A DNA stretch of 37,134 bases, from NCBI GenBank assembly GCA_964639225.1, contig CAZXCK010000024.1, positions 1 to 37,134 of the forward strand, in the 5' to 3' direction. The position numbers were made by a program, and so were the translations under genes. Source of the DNA: CAZXCK01 sp964639225 (GTDB taxonomy: Bacteria > Chloroflexota > Anaerolineae > Aggregatilineales > Phototrophicaceae). Positions 22,306 through 31,130 of the stretch are shown here, one piece after another. The notes beneath the pieces were generated by a model. It made no database searches. It saw only the letters and a program-made list of their open reading frames with translations, and was not told the DNA's origin. Each line of letters begins with the position of its first letter. The stretch's first letter is position 1.

Positions 22306-23733
22306 ATGACCCCTGCTGGCACTGAATCCAACCCGCTGCGCGTGGCGATTATCGGCTCTGGCCCGTCTGGCTTCTACGCCGCCGAGCATCTGCAGAAGCA
22401 GAAGGGGCTGTCGGTAGAGATCGACATGTTCGACCGCCTGCCGACTCCTTTCGGCCTGGTGCGGGGCGGCGTCGCGCCGGACCATCAGAAGATCAAATCG
22501 GTGACCAAAGTCTATGACCGTATCGCCAGCAAGCCCAGTTTCCACTTTTTCGGCAACGTGAGCTTCGGCAAAGACCTCAGCTACGCCGACCTGCACCAGC
22601 ACTACCACGCGGTGATTTACGCCGTCGGCGCGCAGACCGACCGCAATCTGGGCATCCCCGGCGAGGAACTGCCCGGCAGCCATGCCGCCACCGAATTCGT
22701 CGCCTGGTACAACGGCCACCCCGATTTCCGCAGGCGTAAATTCGACCTGACGCAGGAGTCGGTGGCCATTATCGGCGTGGGCAACGTGGCGATGGACGTG
22801 GCGCGCATTCTGGCGCGCAGCCGCGCCGAACTGGAAGCGACCGACATCGCCGACTATGCCCTGGAGGCCCTGGCCAACAGCAGCGTGAAAAACATCTATG
22901 TGCTGGGGCGGCGCGGACCGGCCCAGGCGGCCTTCACCACACCGGAGATCAAAGAGCTGGGCGAGATGGAAGAGGCCGACATCATCATCGACCCCGCCGA
23001 TCTGGAACTGGACCCACTGAGCCAGGAGTATCTGACCGGCGGCCACGCCGACCAGAAGGACGTGCGCAACGTCGAGATCATGCGCGAATACGCCCAGCGC
23101 CCGCCCAGCGGCAAGCCCAAGCGCATCTATATGCGCTTTCTGGTGTCGCCGGTCGAACTCAGCGGCGACGCGCGCGTCGAGTCGATCCGCGTCGTCAAAA
23201 ACGAGCTGTATCGCATGGAAAGCGGCGATCTGCGCCCGCGTCCTACCCAGGAATACGAAGAGATTCCGGTGGGGCTGGTGTTTCGCTCGGTGGGCTATCG
23301 TGGAGTCAAGCTGCCCGATGTGCCGTTTTACGAGAAGTGGGGCATCATCCCTAATAAAGCCGGGCGCGTGCTTACCGATCACGAGGACGGTCAGATTGTG
23401 CGCGGCAATTACGTCGTCGGCTGGATTAAGCGCGGCCCCAGCGGCGTGATCGGCACCAACAAGCCGGACGCCGTCGAGACGGTTGAGTGCCTGCTGGAAG
23501 ACGTGCGCAGCGGCGCCGTGCTGGAACCGACAGCGCCGCAACCGGAGTCCATCCCTGCCATGCTCAGCAAGCGCGGCGTGCACTTCGTCAGCTATGAGGA
23601 CTGGCGCACACTCGACCGGCTGGAGATCGAGCGCGGCGTGGCGATTGGTCGTCCGCGTCTCAAGTTCAGCAGCGTCAGCGAGATGCTGGCCGCGCTGGAA
23701 GGGACTCGCACCACCGACCCGACGGCGGATTAG
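22306..23733 (+). CDS. fprA: FprA-type ferredoxin/adrenodoxin-NADP+ reductase
   Basis: 475 residues, the usual length of the adrenodoxin-reductase/FprA family. It moves electrons between NADPH and ferredoxin through FAD, in the cytoplasm. Seen: the FAD-binding GSGPSGFYAAEHL (17-29), the family signature DRLPTPFGLVRGGVAPDH (43-60), the NADP-binding GVGNVAMDVARIL (about 157-169), RRGPAQAAFT (about 203-212), and a C-terminal FAD contact NYVVGWIKRGPSGVIGTNK (about 368-386). AAGGAG lies 12 nt ahead of the ATG, slightly long. It stands alone with its own promoter. A mycobacterial-type FprA is the closest functional analogue by motif. Confidence 0.92.
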   Translation: MTPAGTESNPLRVAIIGSGPSGFYAAEHLQKQKGLSVEIDMFDRLPTPFGLVRGGVAPDHQKIKSVTKVYDRIASKPSFHFFGNVSFGKDLSYADLHQHYHAVIYAVGAQTDRNLGIPGEELPGSHAATEFVAWYNGHPDFRRRKFDLTQESVAIIGVGNVAMDVARILARSRAELEATDIADYALEALANSSVKNIYVLGRRGPAQAAFTTPEIKELGEMEEADIIIDPADLELDPLSQEYLTGGHADQKDVRNVEIMREYAQRPPSGKPKRIYMRFLVSPVELSGDARVESIRVVKNELYRMESGDLRPRPTQEYEEIPVGLVFRSVGYRGVKLPDVPFYEKWGIIPNKAGRVLTDHEDGQIVRGNYVVGWIKRGPSGVIGTNKPDAVETVECLLEDVRSGAVLEPTAPQPESIPAMLSKRGVHFVSYEDWRTLDRLEIERGVAIGRPRLKFSSVSEMLAALEGTRTTDPTAD

Positions 23734-23805
23734 CCGTCTCGCCGTAGGGCAAACGACAGGCGAACAACTCGCGGCGGTGGCGTGTTGTGATGTAGACTCG
23801 ACTCT

Positions 23806-26334
23806 ATGAGACACTGGCCGCATCACCTCAACCAACTGCGACCGCTGCATAGACTGCTGCTGGCGGCGGCGGCCCTGCTGCTGCTCGCTGGCGGCACGTT
23901 TTATGCGTGGATTTTCCACGACCTGCCGTCGATTGACCGCCTGCAGGCGGGTCTGGCGCTGCCATCGACACGCATCTACGACCGCGAAGGCGCGCTGCTC
24001 TACGAGATTCTGCCGCCAGAGCAGGGGCGCAATACGGCCATCCCCCTGGACGAGATTCCGCAGCACTGCATCAACGCTGTCATCGCCACCGAGGACGCCA
24101 ACTACTACCGCCATCCGGGCGTGGACCTGCGCGGCATCGCCCGCGCGCTGTGGATCAACGTGCGCGGCGGCGAGGTGCTGGCCGGTGGCAGCACCATCAC
24201 CCAGCAGACGGCTCGCCTGCTGCTGATGGACCCGCAGCAGCGTTACGAGCGCACGCTGCGCCGCAAAATCCGCGAGAGCGTGCTGGCCATCCGCCTGCAG
24301 AACGCCTACAGCAAAGACGAGGTACTGGCGCTGTACCTCAACCAGAGCTATTTCGGCAACCTGGCTTATGGCATCGAGGCGGCGGCGCGCACCTATTTCG
24401 CCAAAGGCGCGGCGGAACTGTCGCTGGCGGAGTGCGCCCTGCTGGCCGGTATGCTGCAAAACGCCGTTCTGCACGACCCACTGACCAACATGGAGAGCGC
24501 CAAAGCGCGCCAGCAAGTCGTGCTGGGGCTGATGGTCGGCCAGGGGAGCATCAGCCAGCAGACAGCCGACACCGCCTACCGCGATCAACTGCGCTTCGCG
24601 GCGACGCCTTTCTCCATCGACGCGCCGCATTTCGTCATGGCGGTATGGCGCCAGCTCGAACGGCTGTACCCGGAGCACGTCTATGGCGGCGGCCTGGACG
24701 TGATAACCACCGTTGACCGCAACTGGCAGCGCGAGGCGGAGCGGGTCGCCCGGCAGCACCTGGAAGCCATCAACCATCCGCAGCCAGGGACGCGCGCCCC
24801 GGCCAGCGCCAACAACGCGGCCATCGTGGCGATGGACCCCTTCACCGGGCAGGTACTCACCATGCTGGGCAGCCCGGATTACTTCGACGAGCGCATTGAC
24901 GGCGCGGTCAACGCCGCCCTGGCGCTGCGCCAGCCGGGCAGCGCGCTCAAGCCGTTCACCTATGCCGCCGCGATGGACCCCACGCTGCCGGAACCGTATA
25001 CCGCCGCCACCATGCTGCTCGACGTGCGCACGCCCTTCGTCACCCGGCGGCTGGAGAGCTACACACCGGCCAACTACGCCCTGGTCGAGCATGGGCCGGT
25101 GCTGGTGCGCGAGGCGCTGGCGTCGTCATATAACATTCCGGCGGTGGCGGCGCTGGAGCATGTCGGCGTGGAACGGCTCGTCGAGCTGGCCAACAACGCC
25201 GGTCTGGGGACGCTGGCCCGGCGTGAGGTCGATCTGGCGGTGACGCTGGGCGGCGGCGAGGTGCGCCTGCTCGATCTGGTGCAGGCGTACGGCATTTTTC
25301 CCAACGGCGGCTATCGCGTGGAGCCGTCGCTGATCCTCAGCGTGCGCGCACGGGAAAGCGGCGAAACACTCTACGAGTGGCAGCCGCCCGTTCTCGATCA
25401 GCGTGTCATCGACGAGCGCATCGCCTACATCATCACCGACATCCTCAGCGATCCGCAAGCGCGCATTCCGTCGTTTGGGCGCAACAGTCCGCTGGATATT
25501 GGCCGTCCCGCCGCCGCCAAAACCGGCACGACGACCGACTACCGCGATAACTGGACGGTGGGCTACACGCCGAATCTGGTGGTGGGGGTGTGGGTGGGCA
25601 ACGCCGACAACACGCCGATGGTCGATGTGACCGGCATCACCGGCGCGGGGCCGATGTGGAACGCCTTCATGCGGCGCGTGCTGCTGGGCCAGCCTGAACT
25701 GCAATTCGAGCGCCCGCCCGGCATCGAGACAGCGCAGGTGTGCGCCCTCAGCGGCCTGCTGCCGACACCGGCCTGCACACTGCGGCGCAGCGAACTGTTT
25801 CTGTCCGGCACGGTCCCCACCGAGCCGGATAACCTGCACCATATCTTCACGCTGGACCGCGACACCGGTCTGCTGGCCGATGACGACACGCCGCCAGAGC
25901 GCCGCGTCGATCAGGTGTTTGTGGTGCTGCCGCAGGAAGCCCGTGAGTGGGCCATCCGCAGCGGTCTGCCGCAGCCGCCGCCCAGCGCCAGCGCGCTCGC
26001 GCCCGACCACGCCGAGGCGCTGCGCATCCTCAGCCCGGACCCTTACGCCATCTTCCAGATTTCGCCGCAGACCCCCGCCGACAGCCAGCGCATCCGGCTG
26101 CGCGCCGGGGCGCCCGCTGGCACCGAGTCGGTGACGTATACACTCAACGGGGAGCCGCTGGGGAGTGTCCGCGAAGCGCCGTGGTCGCTGTGGTGGACGC
26201 TGGCAATCGGCGAGTACGAGCTGGTGGCCAGCGCCACGCTGGCCGACGGCACCCAGCAGACGAGCGCGCCGGTCTATTTCAACGTACGCGAATACGAGGA
26301 ACCACAGTCGCGCACAGTCGAGACGCGGCCCTAG
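23806..26334 (+). CDS. pbpC: PBP1C-type bifunctional penicillin-binding protein
   Basis: 842 residues. It polymerises and cross-links peptidoglycan at the outer face of the membrane. A TM anchor covers about 15-36. The glycosyltransferase-51 domain covers about 55-230: catalytic Glu96 in TEDANYYRHPG, GGSTITQQTARL (127-138), and RKIRESVLAIRLQNAYSK with EVLALYLN. The transpeptidase domain covers about 295-640: SALK (Ser379 nucleophile, Lys382), SYN (441-443) and KTGT (572-575). The Cys-containing stretch VCALSGLLPTPAC (about 645-657) and a C-terminal biPBP_C-like beta domain (about 750-832) identify the PBP1C group. No ribosome site precedes the ATG, and a -10-like TAGACT ends 7 bp before it, so leaderless translation is possible. 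Confidence 0.92.
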   Translation: MRHWPHHLNQLRPLHRLLLAAAALLLLAGGTFYAWIFHDLPSIDRLQAGLALPSTRIYDREGALLYEILPPEQGRNTAIPLDEIPQHCINAVIATEDANYYRHPGVDLRGIARALWINVRGGEVLAGGSTITQQTARLLLMDPQQRYERTLRRKIRESVLAIRLQNAYSKDEVLALYLNQSYFGNLAYGIEAAARTYFAKGAAELSLAECALLAGMLQNAVLHDPLTNMESAKARQQVVLGLMVGQGSISQQTADTAYRDQLRFAATPFSIDAPHFVMAVWRQLERLYPEHVYGGGLDVITTVDRNWQREAERVARQHLEAINHPQPGTRAPASANNAAIVAMDPFTGQVLTMLGSPDYFDERIDGAVNAALALRQPGSALKPFTYAAAMDPTLPEPYTAATMLLDVRTPFVTRRLESYTPANYALVEHGPVLVREALASSYNIPAVAALEHVGVERLVELANNAGLGTLARREVDLAVTLGGGEVRLLDLVQAYGIFPNGGYRVEPSLILSVRARESGETLYEWQPPVLDQRVIDERIAYIITDILSDPQARIPSFGRNSPLDIGRPAAAKTGTTTDYRDNWTVGYTPNLVVGVWVGNADNTPMVDVTGITGAGPMWNAFMRRVLLGQPELQFERPPGIETAQVCALSGLLPTPACTLRRSELFLSGTVPTEPDNLHHIFTLDRDTGLLADDDTPPERRVDQVFVVLPQEAREWAIRSGLPQPPPSASALAPDHAEALRILSPDPYAIFQISPQTPADSQRIRLRAGAPAGTESVTYTLNGEPLGSVREAPWSLWWTLAIGEYELVASATLADGTQQTSAPVYFNVREYEEPQSRTVETRP

Positions 26335-26356
26335 CGGAACCCAAAAGGCTGACGGT

Positions 26357-27052
26357 TTATTCGCTTGTGGGCTGTCGCCGGGGGAAATCCAGCACAGGCG
26401 GCAGGGCGGCTTCCAGTTCGCTGCCGTTGAGCGCCACGCCGTTGATACGCAGATTATCCAGCAGATCGGCCAGGGACTCGCGGATGCGGCCCGCCTGGTC
26501 CACCGGCGCGCTGATGCTGCACGCCACCAGCCGGGCGCTGTTCGCCGGGGTGATGCCAATAACGATCGTCAGGCTGCCCTCTTCGTTATCGACCAGATAG
26601 TAAGCGGCGCTGTGCCCGCTCCACGTGAAGGGAACCGGCTCGCTGACCAGGGCGCTGCCGACGTATTCCGGCTGGCGTATAATTTCGCTGAGGATGGCCC
26701 AGGCCGGATTCTGCGTTTCGGTGACGAGTACGTTATCCAGGTCGCTGAGGGGCGGGACGAAAATATGCGCCAGCAGTCCACCCAACTGGCCATCGGTGGC
26801 GACCGATCCCAGTGTTTCGGCCAGGACGATGCCGTAATCGGTGGCGTAGGACTGCCACTCCGCCGGTCGGTAAACACTCAGTTCGACATCATCGACCGTC
26901 AGGTGAATGGTGTCACTCTGGATGGAATCAATGTGAGGTGTGCGTGTCACACTGGACACAATGCCGGACATATCGGGCTGCGCGGCGTCACTCGCCCGGC
27001 AACCGACAAGACCCAGCGCACTGATGAACAGAGCCGCCAAAAGCTTGCGCAT
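26357..27052 (-). CDS. Predicted lipoprotein of unknown function
   Basis: 231 residues. A lipoprotein signal peptide ends in the lipobox LVGC (Cys18), so it should be lipid-anchored outside the membrane. The mature part resembles small alpha/beta domains seen in many Chloroflexota lipoproteins: SVYRPAEWQSYATDYGIVLAE, then alternating strands, and a final helix RIRESLADLLDNLRI. I do not recognise the family. It converges on the PBP1C gene with a 22-bp gap. It follows murJ on the same strand but has its own promoter in the 101-bp gap between them. Confidence 0.78.
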   Translation of the reverse strand: MRKLLAALFISALGLVGCRASDAAQPDMSGIVSSVTRTPHIDSIQSDTIHLTVDDVELSVYRPAEWQSYATDYGIVLAETLGSVATDGQLGGLLAHIFVPPLSDLDNVLVTETQNPAWAILSEIIRQPEYVGSALVSEPVPFTWSGHSAAYYLVDNEEGSLTIVIGITPANSARLVACSISAPVDQAGRIRESLADLLDNLRINGVALNGSELEAALPPVLDFPRRQPTSE

Positions 27053-27107
27053 AGAACTAACTGTAAGAACTCCGTACTCGCTATGCTCTCATAGATTGGG
27101 CACTGTA

Positions 27108-27138
27108 ATACTAGCACAACACCGACTGCAAATGTCAA
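27108..27138 (-). promoter_or_regulatory. Promoter of the lipoprotein gene
   Basis: On the minus strand: perfect TTGACA (27138-27133), a 19-bp spacer, and TAGTAT (27113-27108) with an extended TG. The spacing is long, but the extended -10 and full -35 compensate. The gap is AT-rich compared with its surroundings. Confidence 0.55.
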
Positions 27139-27153
27139 TTTTCAAATATTGTT

Positions 27154-28929
27154 TTAAGCCGGCGGCCCCGATGCCGGGTTGGCGGCGTTCTTCGTCAGCC
27201 GCTGGCGCAGCATCGACAGCAGCAGACGCCATTCCTCAATTCTGAGCGCGAACGCCAGCCCGACGAAGATCAGCGCGCTGACTCCGCCCACGCTGACCAC
27301 CAGCAGCGTCTCGCGCAGGACGCCCTGCGTGCCGATCGCCGATGTAGCCAGCGGCAGCAGCAGCACGGTGGCCGCCGCCATGCCCAGCGCCGCCGCGCCG
27401 GTACGGACCGCCGTCAGCAGCAGACGCTGCTGGCCCAGTCCGCCGACTCGCCGGTGCAGCAGCACCGCGCAGATAGTGGCGTGAGTCAGGTGTTTGGCGC
27501 TGTCGGCGATCATCAGGCTGTACAGTCCCAGGCGCGGGACCAGCGCCAGCGCCACCGCCATATACACCCCCAGGCTGACGACCCCCACCAGCGCCGGAGT
27601 CAGCGTGTCCTGGCGGGCGTAAAAGGCGTAGACCAGCAGCAGGTCCAGCGCGGCGAACGGCAGGCCGATGAGATACAGCCGCAGCACCAGCGACGTGACC
27701 TCGGTATCGGCGGCGGTAAAAGCGCCATGCTGAAACACCAGCGTGATGATGGGCGTGGCCAGCACGAACAGGCCCGCCGTCGCTGGCAGGATGAGCGTCA
27801 GCGTGAGGCGCAGACCCAGGCCCAGCGTATCCTTGAAGGCCGCACTGGGATCGTCGCCGTCGGGCTGGCGCTTGTCGCGGATGCTGGCGGCGATCAGCGC
27901 CGCCTGGCGCGCCAGCGTCGGCAGAATCGCCACGCTGATGGCGGTCGCCACCAGCCCCTGCGGGAACTGAATCAGTGTGGTCGCGCGCTCCATGATGGTC
28001 AGGTTGCCGGCGCCGGTCTGCGTGGCCAGGCTGTAGCTGAACGGTCGGATGATGAGCGTGTCCATCACCAGCGAGAACAGCACCGGCACATACAGCAGGC
28101 CGATCTGCCGCAGGTAAGGATGTCGCCAGCGCAGCGTGAAGCGCAGCCGCGCCCCACGCAGACCGGGCACCTGCAGCAGCACATAGGCGATTGACCCCAC
28201 CAGCCAGCCGATGGCGGCGGCGGTCACGCTGTCGTCGGGCCGAGTCAAAGACCAGGCGGCGCTGCCGTCGGCGAGCTGCGGCACAAACTGCGGTCCAGGC
28301 ACCAGAATCAGCGTGACGGTGACGATGCTGGCGTTAAAAACGGTGGTGGCGAAGGCCGGCCAGGTGAACACGCGCAGCGCGTACAGCGTGCCGCTGAGAA
28401 TGGCGAACAGCCCCATGAAGATCAGCGCCGGCGAGATGATGCGCAGCAGATGGGCCGCCTGCGCCTGGGTGGCCGCGTCCGAGCCGCTGGCGATCACCTG
28501 GACGACCAGCGGCGCGGCCAGTTGCAGCAGCACCACCAGCACGGCCAGGATGACGGTAATCATGCTCAACAGCACGGAGACCAGCCGCCACAGCTCGCCG
28601 CGACCTTTGACGGTGACGACTTCGCTCAGTACGGGGATGATCGCGCCGTTGACATGCCCGCCGATGAGCAGATCGTACAGACTGCGCGGGACCAGCACGG
28701 CGGCGGTAAGCGCGTCCATAGCGGCGGTCGCGCCGAACAGATTGGTCAGGGTGATGTCGCGGGCCAGCCCGGCCACCCGGCTGGCGACGTTGCCCAGCGC
28801 CAGCACACCGGTCGCGCGGGCCACGCCTTCGTTGGTGCGCGCCTGCGATTCGACAGGCGGCACCACGCCACCGGCTGCGGGGTCCGGCGAGCCAGGGGCG
28901 GATTCTAAAGGCGGTTGGGGCGAAGTCAT
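27154..28929 (-). CDS. murJ: Lipid II flippase MurJ
   Basis: 591 residues. MurJ flips the peptidoglycan precursor lipid II across the cytoplasmic membrane. A Pro/Gly-rich disordered N-terminus (1-35) precedes about 14 transmembrane segments of the MATE/MVF fold. The family's N-terminal core is clear: LGNVASRVAGLARDITLTNLFG, then AFTWPAFATTVFNAS-type stretches, RATTLIQFPQGLVATAISVAILPTLAR (central) and FVLATPIITLVFQHGAF. No strong ribosome site precedes the ATG; the preceding gene stops 40 bp upstream, so coupling is possible. Together with the PBP1C nearby it makes this a peptidoglycan-synthesis neighbourhood. A polysaccharide flippase is a less likely alternative. Confidence 0.92.
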   Translation of the reverse strand: MTSPQPPLESAPGSPDPAAGGVVPPVESQARTNEGVARATGVLALGNVASRVAGLARDITLTNLFGATAAMDALTAAVLVPRSLYDLLIGGHVNGAIIPVLSEVVTVKGRGELWRLVSVLLSMITVILAVLVVLLQLAAPLVVQVIASGSDAATQAQAAHLLRIISPALIFMGLFAILSGTLYALRVFTWPAFATTVFNASIVTVTLILVPGPQFVPQLADGSAAWSLTRPDDSVTAAAIGWLVGSIAYVLLQVPGLRGARLRFTLRWRHPYLRQIGLLYVPVLFSLVMDTLIIRPFSYSLATQTGAGNLTIMERATTLIQFPQGLVATAISVAILPTLARQAALIAASIRDKRQPDGDDPSAAFKDTLGLGLRLTLTLILPATAGLFVLATPIITLVFQHGAFTAADTEVTSLVLRLYLIGLPFAALDLLLVYAFYARQDTLTPALVGVVSLGVYMAVALALVPRLGLYSLMIADSAKHLTHATICAVLLHRRVGGLGQQRLLLTAVRTGAAALGMAAATVLLLPLATSAIGTQGVLRETLLVVSVGGVSALIFVGLAFALRIEEWRLLLSMLRQRLTKNAANPASGPPA

Positions 28930-28969
28930 AAGCCGGGCGCGCTTTCTGGTGGGGGGCGGTGAGCCAGCT

Positions 28970-29488
28970 TCAGGGCAGCGCCCGAACCCGCGCGATCAGG
29001 TCCGAGGTGCTGTAACCGGGCAGATAATCGAGCAGGACCACGCGCCCGCCGTAAGCCTCGACGGCTGGCCGCTCTGGCAGCGGCTTGGCCAGCGTGACCT
29101 GCGCGCCGTCACTGCTGCCGTAATCGCCGCCTTTGACGTAAATCTCTGGCTGCAACGCTTCGATGAGGCGGGTGGCGGTGTCGTCCTCAAAAACGATGAC
29201 GCCGGTCACTGGCTCCAGGGCGGCCAGCAGGCGTGCGCGCTCGGCGGCGGGGATCAGCGGGCGGCCCGGCCCTTTGAGACGGGTGGTGCTGGCGTCGCCG
29301 TTGACACCCACCAGCAGCGCGTCGCCCAGCTTGCGCGCTCGTTCCAGGTAATCCAGATGGCCCACATGCAGCAGATCAAAATGCCCATTGGTGAACACCA
29401 GCCGCTGGCCGCTGTGGCGCAGAGTCTGGCGGTACTGGACGGCGGCTTCCCACGTCAGATGCTGGCCCACAGTGTCGCGCCTCTCCAT
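28970..29488 (-). CDS. rfaE2: RfaE2/HldE-C-type sugar-phosphate nucleotidyltransferase
   Basis: 172 residues from ATG 29488; a TTG directly before it is in frame. It matches the stand-alone cytidylyltransferase-fold domain of HldE, which makes ADP-D-glycero-beta-D-manno-heptose from heptose 1-phosphate and ATP. Seen: FTNGHFDLLHVGHLDYLERA (the nucleotide-binding HxGH with His-Val-Gly-His), VGVNGDAS, KGPGRPLIP, VKGGDY and a terminal STSDLIARV. The usual Cys of TNGCFD is His here. The kinase half of HldE is not in the window. It precedes murJ on the same strand. Other nucleotidyltransferases of this fold, such as a glycerol-3-phosphate enzyme, are less consistent with the KGGDY motif. Confidence 0.88.
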   Translation of the reverse strand: MERRDTVGQHLTWEAAVQYRQTLRHSGQRLVFTNGHFDLLHVGHLDYLERARKLGDALLVGVNGDASTTRLKGPGRPLIPAAERARLLAALEPVTGVIVFEDDTATRLIEALQPEIYVKGGDYGSSDGAQVTLAKPLPERPAVEAYGGRVVLLDYLPGYSTSDLIARVRALP

Positions 29489-29506
29489 CAATCCGAATCG
29501 ATTGTC

Positions 29507-29535
29507 ACCTTAGCCGGGATTGGGCCAATTTTCAA
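29507..29535 (-). promoter_or_regulatory. Promoter candidate for the rfaE2-murJ unit
   Basis: On the minus strand: TTGAAA (29535-29530), a 17-bp spacer, and TAAGGT (29512-29507). The -35 is strong and the -10 weak. The remaining intergenic sequence to 29762 is AT-rich and must hold the promoter of the ABC importer; a TG-A-TACACT element near 29654 is the best but weak candidate. Confidence 0.35.
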
Positions 29536-29762
29536 GCGGGGGTTGGCCGGGCCGCAGGATAATCGCACCAGTTCCGGCTGATGCCGCCGCATGCTTTTGG
29601 AGCAATTGCCCTGTAAAAACGTCACTTTTAATGATAACGCGGGGGCATAAATGTGATACACTGATAATTGAGTTCAAACAGTCGGCTGATAGATCGTTTG
29701 GAGCAGCCAGGTTTGAGCTGTTAGTAATATTTAGTCACATTTCGAGTTAAGGAGCTTTGTAC

Positions 29763-31037
29763 ATGAAACAGCGAATTGCATTTCTTTGCATTCTGGCGCT
29801 GCTGCTGGCTGTAGGCAGCTTCGCCAACGCGCAGGACGAAGAACTCACCGGCGAACTGGAGATCTTCTCCTGGTGGGCCGGCGACGAAGGCCCTGCCCTT
29901 GAAGCTCTGATTGATCTGTATGTTGAGATGCACCCCGATGTCGAGGTCATCAACGCGACGGTTACCGGCGGCTCCGGTGTGAACGCCCGCGCCGTCCTCA
30001 AGACCCGTATGCTGGGCGGCGATCCGCCGGACTCGTTCCAGGTCCATGCTGGTGAGGAACTCACCGGGACGTGGGTGGTCGCAGATCGTATGGAAGACAT
30101 CACCTTCATCTTTGAAGAAGAAGGCTGGTTCGATGTGTTCCCGCAGGACCTGCTGGATGCGCTGATTGTCGATGGCGCCATCTACAGCGTACCGGTTAAC
30201 ATCCACCGCTCCAATGTGATGTGGTACATGGTGGACAACGTCGAGGAATGGGGCATCGACGTGCCCACGACCTGGGCCGAATTCCTGGACGTGTGCCCCA
30301 CCATTCAGGAAGCGGGCGTGGTTCCGCTGGTGGTCGGTGAGGCCTGGACCGTAAACCACCTGTGGGAAAGCGTGGCGCTGGGCGTGCTGGGGCCGGAAGG
30401 CTGGAACAGCATCTGGACCGGTGAGCTGGACCCCGCCGGTGCGGAGATGGTCGAGGTCTGGGAGACCTTCGGCGACATTCTGGCCTGCACCAACCTGGAC
30501 GTTGACGCCTCTGGCCTGTCCTGGCAGCAGGCGACCGACGCCGTCATCGAAGGCAGCGCCGCCTTCAACATCATGGGTGACTGGGCCGCCGGTTACCTGA
30601 CCACCACCCAGGGCCTGGAGCCGGGCGTGGATTATGGTTACGCCGCCTCGCCGGACACCGACGGTGTCTTTATGTGGCTGTCGGACAGCTTCGGCCTGCC
30701 GGTGGGCGCTCCGCACCCCGACAACACCGTAGCCTGGCTGCGGCTGCTGGGTTCGCTGGAAGGCCAGAACGCCTTCAACCCGCTGAAGGGTTCGATCCCG
30801 GCCCGCACCGACGCGGTGGACGCCGCGCCTGATCTGTACAACGCCTATCTGCAATCGACCGCCGCCGACTGGTCTGAGGATGTCCTGGTGGGCAGCCTGG
30901 CGCACGGTACAGCGGCCAACGAACGCTTCATGGGCGAGTTCAACCAGGTGATGGAGATCTTCCTCGCCAGCGGCAGCGCCGAAGCGGCTGCCTCGGCGAT
31001 GGGCGCGGTCTGCATCCAGTCCGGCGCGTGCGGTTAG
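29763..31037 (+). CDS. Glucose/mannose-type ABC transporter substrate-binding protein
   Basis: 424 residues from ATG 29763, with AAGGAG 8 nt upstream; the TTG at 29757 is not preferred. A signal peptide ends near ANAQ (about 25), with no lipobox. The mature protein begins with LEIFSWWAGDEGPALEALI and continues with NATVTGGSGVNARAVLKTRM, PVNIHRSNVMWY, LSWQQATD, NIMGDWAAGYLTTT, LSDSFGLP and NPLKGSIPAR. These stretches are nearly those I recall of the Thermus glucose-binding protein and Pseudomonas GtsA. It captures glucose or a similar hexose outside the membrane. It is the first gene of a three-gene operon with two permeases. Confidence 0.93.
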   Translation: MKQRIAFLCILALLLAVGSFANAQDEELTGELEIFSWWAGDEGPALEALIDLYVEMHPDVEVINATVTGGSGVNARAVLKTRMLGGDPPDSFQVHAGEELTGTWVVADRMEDITFIFEEEGWFDVFPQDLLDALIVDGAIYSVPVNIHRSNVMWYMVDNVEEWGIDVPTTWAEFLDVCPTIQEAGVVPLVVGEAWTVNHLWESVALGVLGPEGWNSIWTGELDPAGAEMVEVWETFGDILACTNLDVDASGLSWQQATDAVIEGSAAFNIMGDWAAGYLTTTQGLEPGVDYGYAASPDTDGVFMWLSDSFGLPVGAPHPDNTVAWLRLLGSLEGQNAFNPLKGSIPARTDAVDAAPDLYNAYLQSTAADWSEDVLVGSLAHGTAANERFMGEFNQVMEIFLASGSAEAAASAMGAVCIQSGACG

Positions 31038-31063
31038 GCACGCCTCACAATTCAATGATGCCC

Positions 31064-31093
31064 GGAGGCCCTGCCCGTTGTGGTGGGGCCTTC
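31064..31093 (+). other. Intercistronic hairpin after the binding-protein gene
   Basis: An 8-bp stem with one G-T pair (31064-31071 with 31086-31093), a 14-nt loop and only a short TTT after. Such a hairpin often lets the binding protein be made in excess over the permeases, by partial termination or by protecting the upstream mRNA. Confidence 0.5.
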
Positions 31094-31130
31094 GCGCTTT
31101 CCGAGTAATCCAGTTGAGGGATTGGCAATC

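Noticed and set aside
22282..25092. A 936-codon open frame on the minus strand
   Set aside because: It lies opposite fprA and the PBP1C gene, which have complete conserved motifs. Long antisense frames are expected in GC-rich coding DNA, and its composition (His/Gln/Arg/Ala-rich) matches no family.
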